NCBI GenBank assembly: GCA_902518985.1
Contig: CABYIF010000007.1
Span: forward strand, 1 to 47,564
DNA from: an uncultured Alphaproteobacteria bacterium
GTDB taxonomy: Bacteria; Pseudomonadota; Alphaproteobacteria; HIMB59; GCA-002718135
DNA: 47,564 nt
Direction: 5' to 3'
The notes under the pieces were generated by a model. It had not been told where the DNA came from. It did not search any database and worked only from the letters and a program-made list of their open reading frames with translations. Positions 26,208 through 35,055 of the stretch are shown here, piece by piece. The translations under genes and the position numbers were made by a program. Each line of letters opens with the position of its first letter. Within the stretch, counting starts at the first letter, position 1.

Positions 26208-26432
26208 TTATCCAAATAAAATTACGAGTGCAATTACTAGTGCAAATAAAGCTATTGCTTCAACAAGTGCGAAACCTAGCATTGTCATTGTAAAAACTTC
26301 TCCTCTTGCTGCTGGATTACGTCCGACTGCTTGAATAAATGAAGAAAAGATATTTCCAATACCAATACCTGATCCAATTACACCGATAACGGCTAAACCC
26401 GCTCCGATAACTTTTGCTGCTTCAATTTCCAT
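26208..26432 (-). CDS. atpE: ATP synthase F0 subunit c
   Basis: This 74-residue hairpin proteolipid forms the rotor ring. Two hydrophobic helices flank the polar loop RNPAARGE. The ion-binding carboxylate is Glu58 in GFALVEAIALF. No accompanying sodium-type Gln/Ser-Thr ligand pattern is apparent, so protons are likely. The glycine-rich first helix (GAGLAVIGVIGSGIGIG) is typical. A clear GGAGG-type ribosome-binding site precedes the ATG. Confidence 0.96.
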   Translation of the reverse strand: MEIEAAKVIGAGLAVIGVIGSGIGIGNIFSSFIQAVGRNPAARGEVFTMTMLGFALVEAIALFALVIALVILFG

Positions 26433-26450
26433 AAGACCTCCTATTTTAAA

Positions 26451-27194
26451 TTAATGTAAATGATAAGCATCGTTAATATATAAACACGTTAGTATTGCAA
26501 ACACATAAGCTTGCAAAAAGGCAATTAAAATTTCTAATCCTGTGAGAGCAACAATAAAAGTTAATGGTAGTACACCAGTAAAGAAAGGCATTGAAACTAC
26601 AAATCCAGCAAAAACTTTTAAAAGCGTATGACCAGCTAGCATATTTGCAAAAAGTCTAACTGATAGACTAATGGGTCTGGAAAGATATGAAATTACTTCA
26701 ATAGGAATAAGTAAAGGGTGCATATAGAAAGGAACCCCAGGTATATAAAAGAACGTAAAAAATTTAATACCGTGGTTGATAAATCCTAATATAGTTACAC
26801 CAATAAAAACTATTGATGCCAACGCAAATGTAACAATAATATGACTTGTAAATGTAAATTGGTAAGGAATCATCCCAACCATATTTCCTATGAGAACAAA
26901 CATAAACAAAGTGAATACAAACGGAAAATATTTTTTTCCATTATCGCCGACTGTATCTGTAAGTAATTGTGCAATAAAGTTATACATTAACTCTGAAATG
27001 AGTTGCAATCTCGAGGGTATAATTGAACGAGTATTTACAGTAAGTGTTAGGAACATTGTTATAAGCAAAACTGTGATTAACATTGCAAATGATGAATTAG
27101 TAAAAGAAATGTTATAACTTCCAATTTCTATATTAGAAATTGGTACTATTTCAAATTGTTCTAACGGACTGTGTTTTTCACCTTTAGCTGCCAT
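26451..27194 (-). CDS. atpB: ATP synthase F0 subunit a
   Basis: This 247-residue membrane subunit forms the proton half-channels next to the c ring. The essential Arg lies in the segment SLSVRLFANMLAGH, and the C-terminal AFLQAYVFAILTCLYINDA helix is typical. Opening SPLEQFEIVPI fits alphaproteobacterial homologues. It lies 18 bases upstream of atpE and 21 bases downstream of atpI. Confidence 0.96.
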   Translation of the reverse strand: MAAKGEKHSPLEQFEIVPISNIEIGSYNISFTNSSFAMLITVLLITMFLTLTVNTRSIIPSRLQLISELMYNFIAQLLTDTVGDNGKKYFPFVFTLFMFVLIGNMVGMIPYQFTFTSHIIVTFALASIVFIGVTILGFINHGIKFFTFFYIPGVPFYMHPLLIPIEVISYLSRPISLSVRLFANMLAGHTLLKVFAGFVVSMPFFTGVLPLTFIVALTGLEILIAFLQAYVFAILTCLYINDAYHLH

Positions 27195-27215
27195 ATAAAT
27201 AAATCAGTAATTAAA

Positions 27216-27503
27216 TTACCTTTGTTTTTCAATGCGACGCATTACACGATAAACGTTTAAAAATCCAGCTAATGCCCCAAAAATGAAAAAAATAATTAGA
27301 CCAATAGGTTTAGTATTGAAATAATTATCCACAATTAAGCCGATTCCTACCCCTACAATTAAAGCAGCAATAATTTCTGTACTAATTTTAAATCCAAATC
27401 CCGCTCCACCCTCTTTTTTAGGTAGTTTAGAGTCTAGACTTCTACTTTCGACATTATCAATTTTTTTTTTTAATTCTTCTAGATTTTTATTTTTATAGCT
27501 CAT
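27216..27503 (-). CDS. atpI: ATP synthase protein I (AtpI-like assembly factor)
   Basis: This 95-residue protein has a charged N-terminus and two membrane helices (IIAALIVGVGIGLIVDNYF and GLIIFFIFGALAGFLNVYR). This is the AtpI/AtpR type that helps assemble the c ring. It overlaps the end of smc by 11 bases, so the F0 operon may be partly transcribed from the smc promoter. Confidence 0.88.
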   Translation of the reverse strand: MSYKNKNLEELKKKIDNVESRSLDSKLPKKEGGAGFGFKISTEIIAALIVGVGIGLIVDNYFNTKPIGLIIFFIFGALAGFLNVYRVMRRIEKQR

Positions 27504-30138
27504 CTTTGTTATCTTGTTCTTTTATTTCAATTGCTTTTTCTAAATCAACTGAAACTAACTGGGATACTCCTTTTTCAGGCATAGTAACACCAAATAATCT
27601 ATTAACTCTAGCCATTGTCATTCTATGGTGAGTTATCACCAAAAATTTAGTAGATGAGGTTTTAGCTATCTCTTCTACCAAAGAACAAAATCTATCGACA
27701 TTAGTGTCATCTAATGGTGCATCAACCTCATCTAAAACACAAATAGGTGCAGGATTTGACAAAAATACTGCAAAAAGAAGAGACAATGCTGTTAAAGCTT
27801 GTTCTCCTCCAGACAATAAATTTAAATTTTGTAATTTTTTACCAGGGGGACTTGCATATATTTCTAATCCAGCCTGTAATGGGTCACTTTCATCAGTAAA
27901 CTTTAAATAAGCTTTTCCACCACCAAATAATCTTGTAAATAATTTTTGAAAATTTTCATTGACTATACCATAAGCGGCCAACAGTCTTTGTCTGCCTTCT
28001 GTGTTTAGAGAGTCTATTGCTTCTCTTAATTTTGATATTGCGCTTAACAAATCAGTTTGGTCTTTCTTAATTGAATTAACTTTATCTTCTAAGTCTTTAG
28101 CCTCCTGTTCAGCCAATAAGTTAACGCCGCCTAATCTTTCTTGCTCTCCAATAAGTCTTTCAAGCTTCTTTTCTAATTCATCAGCATTTCCTAATACTTT
28201 ATTAGGGTTTATTTCTCCAACATCGTATAAATCATCAAGTGATATATTTAATCGTTCTTTAACCTGTGTAGCAAGCAACTTAATAGCTTCATTTAATGTA
28301 TTAATTTCGCCCTCTATTCTTATTCTTTCTTCTCTAAGTTCATTCAATTTAACCTCTTCCAATTTTAATTTTTTGTTTGTCTCATTTGACTCCTGCTCTG
28401 TTTCTCGAAGCTGTCTTGCTATATTTTCATATATATTTTTATTGTCATCTATCATTTTTTGAATTTTTACTTTTTCATTTGATACATTGCTAGGCACTGA
28501 CTCTAAATTTGAAAGATCTTGTACCAATGTTTTTTCCCTTGAATTTAACTCTTCAATTCTCTGACTTGCTTTTATAGAAATTTCATTCCATTGTTTTTCT
28601 TCAATACTTAGTTGTTTTATACGTCTATTTTTTAGCTGATCTAACACAGCTTTTGTTGAATTATTTTGTTTTCCTTTTGATACAAACCCATCCCATCTCC
28701 AGATTTCACCGAGTTTACTTACAATAATTTGTCCAGGTTTAAGATTTTTTTGGAGATCTAAAACATTTTCTTTATTTTCAATTAAACCAATAAACTCTAA
28801 TTTCTTTTTTAAGTTATCAGGAGCTTTAATTAAAGATGAAAACTTTGTAATCTCATCACTAAAATTAGACTCAGCTTTATCTAGTTTTCTCCAAAAGTTA
28901 GTTTGCTCTTCATCTATTGAAGCTATCAGTTCATCTGAAAACACAGCAGCTACAGCTTGCTCAAGACCGTCCTCAAAATCTATATAATCAATTATTGGAT
29001 TATCGTTCTTTTTGTTCAAAATTTCTTCTTCATTTGATTGTTCTTCTGATTGTATAAATAAATCTCCTTGTTGTTTTAATAAAACAGATTTTTCTTCTGT
29101 AACTCGTATTAAATTTTGTTTTGCATCATCATACAAAAATTTTTCTCTGTCTATGTCATTTTTAATTTGTTCTATTCTCACCTTAGTTTCATCAAGAGCA
29201 ATATTAGCTCTTTGAATTTCTTTCTCCTGATTTTCAAGATCAATAGTATTTTTTTGTAATTCAGAAGAAATTTTATTTTCCTCAAGTCTTAGAGTTGGTA
29301 AACTTTCTTGAATTTTTTCATATTCTATATTTAGTTTTGCCACAACTTGAGTTTGTTCATTTACAAGGTTAGTTTGCAAATCTATTTTTTCATTGGCTTT
29401 TGTAAGTTTATCTTTTTCATCTATCCATTTTTTATAAAATAATTTTGCTCTAGCTTTCGTTATATCTTTTTGTATATATTTGTAACGCTCAGCTTGTTTT
29501 GACTGTTTTTTTAATATTGTTAATTGTTCATCTTGAGCTTTAAGTACATCCTTTACTCTTTCTAAATTATTTTCAGTAGCATTAAGTCTTAACTCTGCTT
29601 CATGTCTTCTAGAGTGAAGCCCAGTAATACCTGCTGCTTCTTCAAGTAAAGTTCTTCTTTGTTCAGGTTTAGCAGCTATAATTGCACCGACTCTGCCTTG
29701 ACTTACCATCGAAGTAGATCTAGCACCTGTAGCTGCATCAGCAAATAAAAGTTGAACATCTTTTAATCTTACTTCTTTTCCATTAACCCTGTATTCAGAC
29801 CCTTCACCTCGCCAAATTCTTCTTGTAACTTCAATTGAGTCACTTTCATTAAATATATTTGGCGCCTTTCTGCTTTTATTATCTAAATCAATAGTAACTT
29901 CAGCTATATCCCAAGCAGGTCTATCAGTTGTACCATTAAAAATTACATCATCTAATTCACTTCCACGCATTTGCTTAGGTGATAATTCACCCATAACAAA
30001 CCTGAAAGCCTCAACCAAATTTGATTTACCACATCCATTAGGACCAACTATACCCGTAAGGCCATTTTCAATTTCAATTTCTGTTGGTTCAACAAATGAC
30101 TTAAAGCCTTTAACTTTAAGTGTTTTAAAATTTATCAT
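27493..30138 (-). CDS. smc: chromosome segregation protein SMC, short form
   Basis: This SMC ATPase organises the chromosome. Walker A (GPNGCGKSN) is at residues 32-40. The C-terminal head has the signature LNLLSGGEQALTALSL and Walker B ICVLDEVDAPLDD. Two coiled-coil arms (about 170-370 and 530-690) flank a hinge-like middle. At 881 residues it is about 250-300 shorter than Bacillus or Caulobacter SMC, and the shortening is in the coils. The start is set at ATG 30138 (MINFKTLKVKGFKSF) rather than the TTG one codon earlier. No ScpA or ScpB gene is in the window. It is preceded by dsbA-like and DUF721 genes, a common alphaproteobacterial order. Confidence 0.94.
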   Translation of the reverse strand: MINFKTLKVKGFKSFVEPTEIEIENGLTGIVGPNGCGKSNLVEAFRFVMGELSPKQMRGSELDDVIFNGTTDRPAWDIAEVTIDLDNKSRKAPNIFNESDSIEVTRRIWRGEGSEYRVNGKEVRLKDVQLLFADAATGARSTSMVSQGRVGAIIAAKPEQRRTLLEEAAGITGLHSRRHEAELRLNATENNLERVKDVLKAQDEQLTILKKQSKQAERYKYIQKDITKARAKLFYKKWIDEKDKLTKANEKIDLQTNLVNEQTQVVAKLNIEYEKIQESLPTLRLEENKISSELQKNTIDLENQEKEIQRANIALDETKVRIEQIKNDIDREKFLYDDAKQNLIRVTEEKSVLLKQQGDLFIQSEEQSNEEEILNKKNDNPIIDYIDFEDGLEQAVAAVFSDELIASIDEEQTNFWRKLDKAESNFSDEITKFSSLIKAPDNLKKKLEFIGLIENKENVLDLQKNLKPGQIIVSKLGEIWRWDGFVSKGKQNNSTKAVLDQLKNRRIKQLSIEEKQWNEISIKASQRIEELNSREKTLVQDLSNLESVPSNVSNEKVKIQKMIDDNKNIYENIARQLRETEQESNETNKKLKLEEVKLNELREERIRIEGEINTLNEAIKLLATQVKERLNISLDDLYDVGEINPNKVLGNADELEKKLERLIGEQERLGGVNLLAEQEAKDLEDKVNSIKKDQTDLLSAISKLREAIDSLNTEGRQRLLAAYGIVNENFQKLFTRLFGGGKAYLKFTDESDPLQAGLEIYASPPGKKLQNLNLLSGGEQALTALSLLFAVFLSNPAPICVLDEVDAPLDDTNVDRFCSLVEEIAKTSSTKFLVITHHRMTMARVNRLFGVTMPEKGVSQLVSVDLEKAIEIKEQDNKDEL

Positions 30139-30141
30139 CAA

Positions 30142-30753
30142 CTATTGTGATAATATTTTATCGATGATTTGTCTAAACTCTTTTATATTTTTGTTACCAG
30201 AATATAGCACACCATTGACTATAAATGATGGGGTTGAACGTATGTTAAATTCCCTTTGTGCACTCATAACACCTTCTAATAAATCATTTTCTAAATCAAC
30301 ATTAGACAAGCAAGCGTCAAATTCATCTTTTTGCATACCTCCACTTTGCATAATTTTATAGAGTTCTTCTTTAGTTTTATTATTATCTCTAATAACCCAA
30401 CTATTTTGCAACATATAGAGTGCGTTCATATAATCATATCTTACATCTCTGGGAATGCATCTCATCATCATACTGCCTGCTAGAGCAGGATAATTAAAAG
30501 GAAAATCTCTGAATACGAAACGTACTTTACCTGTATCAATATACTCTTTCTTGAGATCATCTAATGTATTGTTATGAAAATTAGCACAATGACTACAAGA
30601 CATTGAAGCATACTCAATTATAGTTATTGGTGCATCAGGATCCCCAATAAAAAAATCATTTTCTTTAATATTAAGCAAAGAGTTGTCATCAGACTTCAGG
30701 TTAGATGTTAGTAATAAAGTTATAACAAGGGTTAAAAAGTAAAATTTTTTCAT
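30142..30753 (-). CDS. DsbA-family thiol-disulfide oxidoreductase
   Basis: This 203-residue periplasmic thioredoxin-fold protein has a signal peptide at residues 1-21 and the redox motif Cys53-Ser-His-Cys56 (YASMSCSHCANFH). The cis-Pro loop is STPSFIVNG. The type is the DsbA/BdbD-like protein encoded next to mutY and smc in alphaproteobacteria. It likely forms disulfides in secreted proteins; the eight-cysteine secreted protein at 33492-34346 is one possible client (inference). Confidence 0.9.
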   Translation of the reverse strand: MKKFYFLTLVITLLLTSNLKSDDNSLLNIKENDFFIGDPDAPITIIEYASMSCSHCANFHNNTLDDLKKEYIDTGKVRFVFRDFPFNYPALAGSMMMRCIPRDVRYDYMNALYMLQNSWVIRDNNKTKEELYKIMQSGGMQKDEFDACLSNVDLENDLLEGVMSAQREFNIRSTPSFIVNGVLYSGNKNIKEFRQIIDKILSQ

Positions 30754-30754
30754 A

Positions 30755-31276
30755 TTATTTATTATCTTTAGCTATATTTTTTCCTAAATCAATTAGAGAC
30801 TTTTTTAGATCTTTGCTGTTTAAATTCTCAACTTCAACTGTAATTTCATTTTGTTCATTATTTGTTAGTCTAGTATTATTCATATCTGATAATTGCTTTG
30901 ATTTAATTTTAGGTATGTAGTTTTGCTGAATTCTCAAGTCTAAAACAGCTTTGAAACCAAAATAACTATTTATTTTTTCCAATATAGTGTCCCTAAAATG
31001 TTGAAATTCTAATGCAGCAGCAGGGGCAACACTAACATTAAGATAATTTTTATAAATTTGTTCACCAATTTCATTTTCACTATCCAATAATCTGGTGATA
31101 TTTTTAGGTTCTGAATATTCTGCAAAATATTTACCAGCTATGTCAGACCATTTAGATTGAATAATAAATTCAATTTTACCATATTTGGAAGTAAAGTTTC
31201 TATTTACTTTTTTAATAGTATTGCCAATGGGCTGTGGAATAAATGTTCTTTTTGGATTATTATTTTTCTTATTCAT
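30755..31276 (-). CDS. DUF721 (DciA-like) protein
   Basis: This 173-residue protein has the DUF721 pattern: IGNTIKKVNRNFTSKYGKIE, then WSDIAGKYFAEYSEPKNI, a beta-rich centre (YLNVSVAPAAALEFQHF) and LRIQQN near the C-terminus. DUF721 proteins include DciA, a loader of the replicative helicase in bacteria without DnaC/DnaI. The link to helicase loading is family knowledge, not shown here. It diverges from mutY and ends one base before the dsbA-like gene. Confidence 0.85.
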   Translation of the reverse strand: MNKKNNNPKRTFIPQPIGNTIKKVNRNFTSKYGKIEFIIQSKWSDIAGKYFAEYSEPKNITRLLDSENEIGEQIYKNYLNVSVAPAAALEFQHFRDTILEKINSYFGFKAVLDLRIQQNYIPKIKSKQLSDMNNTRLTNNEQNEITVEVENLNSKDLKKSLIDLGKNIAKDNK

Positions 31277-31314
31277 ACTTATATTAATTTATACTACAAA
31301 AATATGAAACTAAT

Positions 31315-32364
31315 ATGATAAACAAAGAAAAGCAAGTAAACACATATCTTCTTAAATGGTATTTAGAGCATAGAAGAGATTTACCTTGGAGAATATTATA
31401 TCGAAATTATCTACCAAAACCATATTATGTATTTGTAAGTGAGTTTATGCTTCAGCAAACTACAGTTGGTACAGTAAAAAAACGTTTTACTGAATTTATT
31501 AATAAATGGCCAACACTAGAAAAATTATCCGCAGCTTCCGAAACACAAATCTTAAATTTTTGGTCTGGACTAGGTTATTACTCTAGAGCAAGAAACTTAC
31601 TCAAAGCTGCAAAAATAATTAATAGTAATTTTAATTGTCAAATACCAAATAATTATGATGATTTAATTAAACTACCTGGGATAGGTGATTACACGGCTAA
31701 AGCAATTCTTGGTATAGCTTATAATCAACCAGTTATGCCGACAGATGCAAACATAGAAAGAATACTTGTCAGATTAAATGCAATTGAAAAACCAATTAAA
31801 CAAATAAAAGAAAAACTTAAAAGTCTAGCAAATAATTTTATTTCGAATAAGTCTTCTTCAAATTTAATACAGTCTTTTATGGACTACGGTTCACTAATTT
31901 GTACCCCAAGAAACCCTAAATGTAATTTATGTAAAATAAATAATCTTTGTTTATCCCATAAAAATAATTTACAAAATGATATTCCACTAAAAATTAAAAA
32001 GAAAAATAAAAAAAGTATTAAATATACAAGGGCTTATGTCTTGATCAATGAAAAGGAAGAAATTCTTGTGAGAAATAGACCCTCAAAAGGAATGTTAGCA
32101 TCTATGCTAGAAGTACCAAATGATGTTTGGGTAAAAAATAAGAAAAATTTATTACACGATGAAATTATAAATAAAATTAAAATAAAACTTTTACATAAAG
32201 GATGTATTGAATATTCATTTAGTCATTTTGATTTAGAAACTGATATTTATTTTGGGAATATTAAAAAAAACAAACTTGCTAATGCAAATTGGATAAAAAA
32301 ATCTCATTACTTAAACTCTGGATTACCTACAGTAATGAAAAAAATTGTTGAAGTTGCAATTTAA
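31315..32364 (+). CDS. mutY: A/G-specific adenine DNA glycosylase
   Basis: This 349-residue repair enzyme removes adenine mispaired with 8-oxoguanine. Glu43 is in SEFMLQQTTVGTV, the helix-hairpin-helix is LPGIGDYTAKAI, and the catalytic Asp144 is in MPTDANIERI. A four-cysteine iron-sulfur loop follows (CTPRNPKCNLCKINNLC). The C-terminal Nudix-like domain that reads 8-oxoG is present and short. Normal family length. Confidence 0.96.
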   Translation: MINKEKQVNTYLLKWYLEHRRDLPWRILYRNYLPKPYYVFVSEFMLQQTTVGTVKKRFTEFINKWPTLEKLSAASETQILNFWSGLGYYSRARNLLKAAKIINSNFNCQIPNNYDDLIKLPGIGDYTAKAILGIAYNQPVMPTDANIERILVRLNAIEKPIKQIKEKLKSLANNFISNKSSSNLIQSFMDYGSLICTPRNPKCNLCKINNLCLSHKNNLQNDIPLKIKKKNKKSIKYTRAYVLINEKEEILVRNRPSKGMLASMLEVPNDVWVKNKKNLLHDEIINKIKIKLLHKGCIEYSFSHFDLETDIYFGNIKKNKLANANWIKKSHYLNSGLPTVMKKIVEVAI

Positions 32365-32601
32365 TTAAATAACATTTTTTAATTGATAGACATTAATTAA
32401 GATGAGTTCTATAACTTAAATACCCAAATACAATTTATGCTAAATCCACAAATTTATAAGTTTTACGATAATTTAAAGTAATTTGTGTTTTAAGTAAAAA
32501 TAACTCAGAAATCCTTGAAAATAATGACTTTTTTATTTGGTAAAGATTATATTATAAGTAATATTTTCTTAACTTTTTGTCATTTTTGAGTATAAAACAT
32601 T

Positions 32602-33489
32602 ATGCATTTCTTTAAGTTTTTTATTATTTTTTTGTTATCTTTTAAAGCTTATGCAGGTGATGAAGAAAAAATAAAAAAAAATGTAATTGATAAATTTACA
32701 AGTGGACTTTCTTCTGCTGTTGAAAATATATTAGATGGTGAAGGGGATACACAGGTTCAAATTAAAGCTGGTGAAGAGCTCAAACCTGAATTTTCTATTG
32801 TCACTGTAAGACCAATTTCTCACCATCCTGGTGTAGATTCAGTATTTGTTCAGTTGCAATTAAATGATACAAAAATTCGCGGAAGTAATAGGTTGAGTAT
32901 TAATTCTGGAATTGGTTATCGTAAAGTTTCTGATAATAAAAATACTTTAACAGGAGCCAATATTTTTTTAGATTATGATGAAGAAGGAAATGCAAGAGCT
33001 AGCATTGGTCTAGAACTTCGTTCATCTGCATTTGAATTATTAGCAAATTATTACGCAGGAATTAGTAGTGGTCAAAAAGTTGGAGATTATACCGAAAGAA
33101 CTTTGGATGGAATTGAGGTAAGCGCAATAGGACAAGTACCATATATTCCATGGGCAAACGTTATAGCTAAGTCTTATGAGTGGGAGGCTGAAAAAAATTC
33201 TAAAAACTCTAAAGGAGAGAAGTTTAGTTTAGAATTGACACTAACACCAAATATTATTGCTGAACTAGGTTATGATGATAATAATATTAGTGGTACAAGT
33301 AATTTTGCAAAAATAATGTTTGTTTATCCAGCAAGAGAAACTCCTACTGCTTCTACTGATTTCATAAGTGATACAGCATTTGTTAAAGGAGATATGAGTT
33401 TAGAATTATTATCGATTGTTCGAAGAACAAATAAACAAATAATTGAGTCTGACGGTACAGGCATTAAAATTGCAAGGACATCAGAATAA
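32602..33489 (+). CDS. stand-alone inverse autotransporter beta-barrel (intimin/invasin-type translocator)
   Basis: This 295-residue outer-membrane barrel protein has a signal peptide at residues 1-18 (ending AYA). The inverse-autotransporter signature is clear: LSINSGIGYRKVSDNKNTL, GANIFLDYD and ASIGLELRSSAFELLANYY. Further beta strands (FSLELTLTPNIIAELGYDD) follow. In intimin and invasin the barrel is N-terminal and exports a long C-terminal passenger. Here the chain ends about 50 residues after the last strand, with no passenger domain. Two bases separate it from a cysteine-rich secreted protein gene, which may supply a partner in trans (inference). Confidence 0.82.
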   Translation: MHFFKFFIIFLLSFKAYAGDEEKIKKNVIDKFTSGLSSAVENILDGEGDTQVQIKAGEELKPEFSIVTVRPISHHPGVDSVFVQLQLNDTKIRGSNRLSINSGIGYRKVSDNKNTLTGANIFLDYDEEGNARASIGLELRSSAFELLANYYAGISSGQKVGDYTERTLDGIEVSAIGQVPYIPWANVIAKSYEWEAEKNSKNSKGEKFSLELTLTPNIIAELGYDDNNISGTSNFAKIMFVYPARETPTASTDFISDTAFVKGDMSLELLSIVRRTNKQIIESDGTGIKIARTSE

Positions 33490-33491
33490 TT

Positions 33492-34346
33492 ATGAGTAAC
33501 TTTTGTAAAATAATTATAAATTTTTTGTTTGTAGTAATTTTTTATTCAGGATCATTAAGTGCAGCTGATGTCGGTAGAGCTAGCGTTTATAAAGTTACTA
33601 TGGAAGAAGTGCACTTTTGTGAAGATTCTAAATGTGCAACATATACAAAGGTTTGTGATACAACAAAAACAGTAGATATTGCAGCGGTTACTGCCGGATC
33701 GGAAGTTGCTTCATGGTGTCCACTATCAGGATTACCAATGGGCACAACTTTTACTCACTTGAGAGTAAAGCTTAATAGAGCTTTTATTTTAGCAGGTGTT
33801 GTTTTAAATAAAAATAGCACAACTGATTGCTATACAGGCGGTACAAATGATGGAACTGCTACCAAGACTGCTAATGGTAGCGCAGTTACAAATGCATCTG
33901 TATCAGGAGATACAATTACAATACCTGGACAGACCTTAGAAGAAACAACAATTTGGTTACATGATGCAAGAGGTAATAATGGTGCTTATATTGATGGCGC
34001 AGGTTCAAATACTTACTGGTGGAGCTTTTATACTCATTCGGGAAGACCAACAAATTCAACCTCTTGGTGTGTTGGAACTACTGCAGGAACCCATAATAAT
34101 GCAGCTGGAGTTTGCGCCGATACTAATACGCAATCAGCGACTTGGGATGATGCTGCATCAGCTGATACGATGCAAATTATTTACCCTTTTACCGCCGCTT
34201 ATACAATTGGAGTCGTAACACCTAAAGCAACTCTCTCTTTTGATACTAGTGAGGGTATGGGAGCTGAATGGTTAGGTCCCTCGGGCTCAGAGGTTTGTGA
34301 AATGACTGTTGGGAGAGTAGGGTTTACAGCAACATTATCAGATTAA
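33492..34346 (+). CDS. secreted cysteine-rich protein of unknown function
   Basis: This 284-residue protein is unrecognised. The signal peptide covers residues 1-24 (ending GSLSA). The mature part is rich in Thr, Gly, Ala and Ser and holds eight cysteines (HFC, SKC, KVC, SWC, DCY, SWC, GVC, EVC), enough for four disulfides. No catalytic motif is seen. The beta-strand-like, Thr/Gly-rich composition suggests an exported structural or adhesive protein. It starts 2 bases after the inverse-autotransporter barrel, and its last codons overlap the MORN-repeat frame. A function as surface partner of the barrel is a guess from position only. Confidence 0.7.
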   Translation: MSNFCKIIINFLFVVIFYSGSLSAADVGRASVYKVTMEEVHFCEDSKCATYTKVCDTTKTVDIAAVTAGSEVASWCPLSGLPMGTTFTHLRVKLNRAFILAGVVLNKNSTTDCYTGGTNDGTATKTANGSAVTNASVSGDTITIPGQTLEETTIWLHDARGNNGAYIDGAGSNTYWWSFYTHSGRPTNSTSWCVGTTAGTHNNAAGVCADTNTQSATWDDAASADTMQIIYPFTAAYTIGVVTPKATLSFDTSEGMGAEWLGPSGSEVCEMTVGRVGFTATLSD

Positions 34347-35026
34347 ATTTTTATATATTTATTTTACTTGTATCTTTTCCCGTTTGTGGAAAAGAAAATC
34401 TCCCTATTTGTAAAATAGAAAATAACAAAGTTATATCTCAAAATATTTGTTCAGGTGCTATCAAAATTGGCGAAGAATTTACATATGAGGGAGAGTTTTA
34501 TAATGGCAGGATAAATGGCAAGGGCATATTTATTTGGCTTAATAAAAATTTATTTAATGATTATGTAGGAGAATTTAAGAATGATAGATTACACGGAAAA
34601 GGAAAATTAACCTGGGTAAATGGTGATGTCTATACCGGAAATTTTATTTTAGGAAAAATAGAAGGTTTTGGAAAAAAAATATATAAAAACGGTAATCTCT
34701 ACGAGGGTTTTTTTATTGATGGTGTATTTAATGGAAAAGGAAAATATAAAGATAAAAATAACAATTTTTATGAGGGAAATTTTAAGAATGGTAACTTTGA
34801 AGGTTTAGGTAAAATAATATACGAAAGTGGAGATTCTTATAATGGAAATTGGAAAGATGGTAAAAGGCATGGTTTGGGTACTTTATATATAAAAAATAAT
34901 GGCTCTATTTATGAGGGCGAATGGAAAAATGGCTTACCTGATGGAATTGGCACTATTACGTTTAAAGATGGAAAAATACAAAAAGGTAAATTTCTTGAGG
35001 GTTTGTTTATTGAATTAGTTAACTGA
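34334..35026 (+). CDS. MORN-repeat protein without a standard start codon
   Basis: A continuous open frame of about 240 codons runs from just after an in-frame stop at 34298-34300 to the TGA at 35024-35026. About seven MORN repeats are readable, such as YEGEFYNGRINGKGIF, YVGEFKNDRLHGKGKLTW, YEGNFKNGNFEGLGKI and YEGEWKNGLPDGIGTI. Before them is a hydrophobic segment, RLNFYIFILLVSFPVCG, that looks like a signal or lipoprotein peptide. No ATG, GTG or TTG precedes the repeats in frame. The only standard start codon in frame is a TTG at 34874, near the end. The coordinate given assumes an ATT at 34334, overlapping the previous gene's end. A frameshift from that gene or a sequencing error is also possible. 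MORN repeats mediate membrane or protein contacts. Confidence 0.72.
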   Translation: MIRLNFYIFILLVSFPVCGKENLPICKIENNKVISQNICSGAIKIGEEFTYEGEFYNGRINGKGIFIWLNKNLFNDYVGEFKNDRLHGKGKLTWVNGDVYTGNFILGKIEGFGKKIYKNGNLYEGFFIDGVFNGKGKYKDKNNNFYEGNFKNGNFEGLGKIIYESGDSYNGNWKDGKRHGLGTLYIKNNGSIYEGEWKNGLPDGIGTITFKDGKIQKGKFLEGLFIELVN

Positions 35027-35055
35027 TATTCTAAATGATAATGTAAGCCTCAAAC

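Noticed and set aside
28001-28462. 153-codon frame antisense to smc
   Set aside because: A shadow of the coiled-coil region: Ser- and Phe-rich because it mirrors Lys/Glu/Leu codons. No start signal.
33961-34218. 85-codon frame overlapping the cysteine-rich protein gene in another frame
   Set aside because: No ribosome-binding site, no domain. The main frame has a signal peptide and regular cysteines.
34298-34346. Programmed -1 frameshift fusing the cysteine-rich protein to the MORN frame
   Set aside because: Kept only as an alternative: no convincing slippery heptamer is seen in the 43-base overlap, although GGGTTTA occurs out of register.
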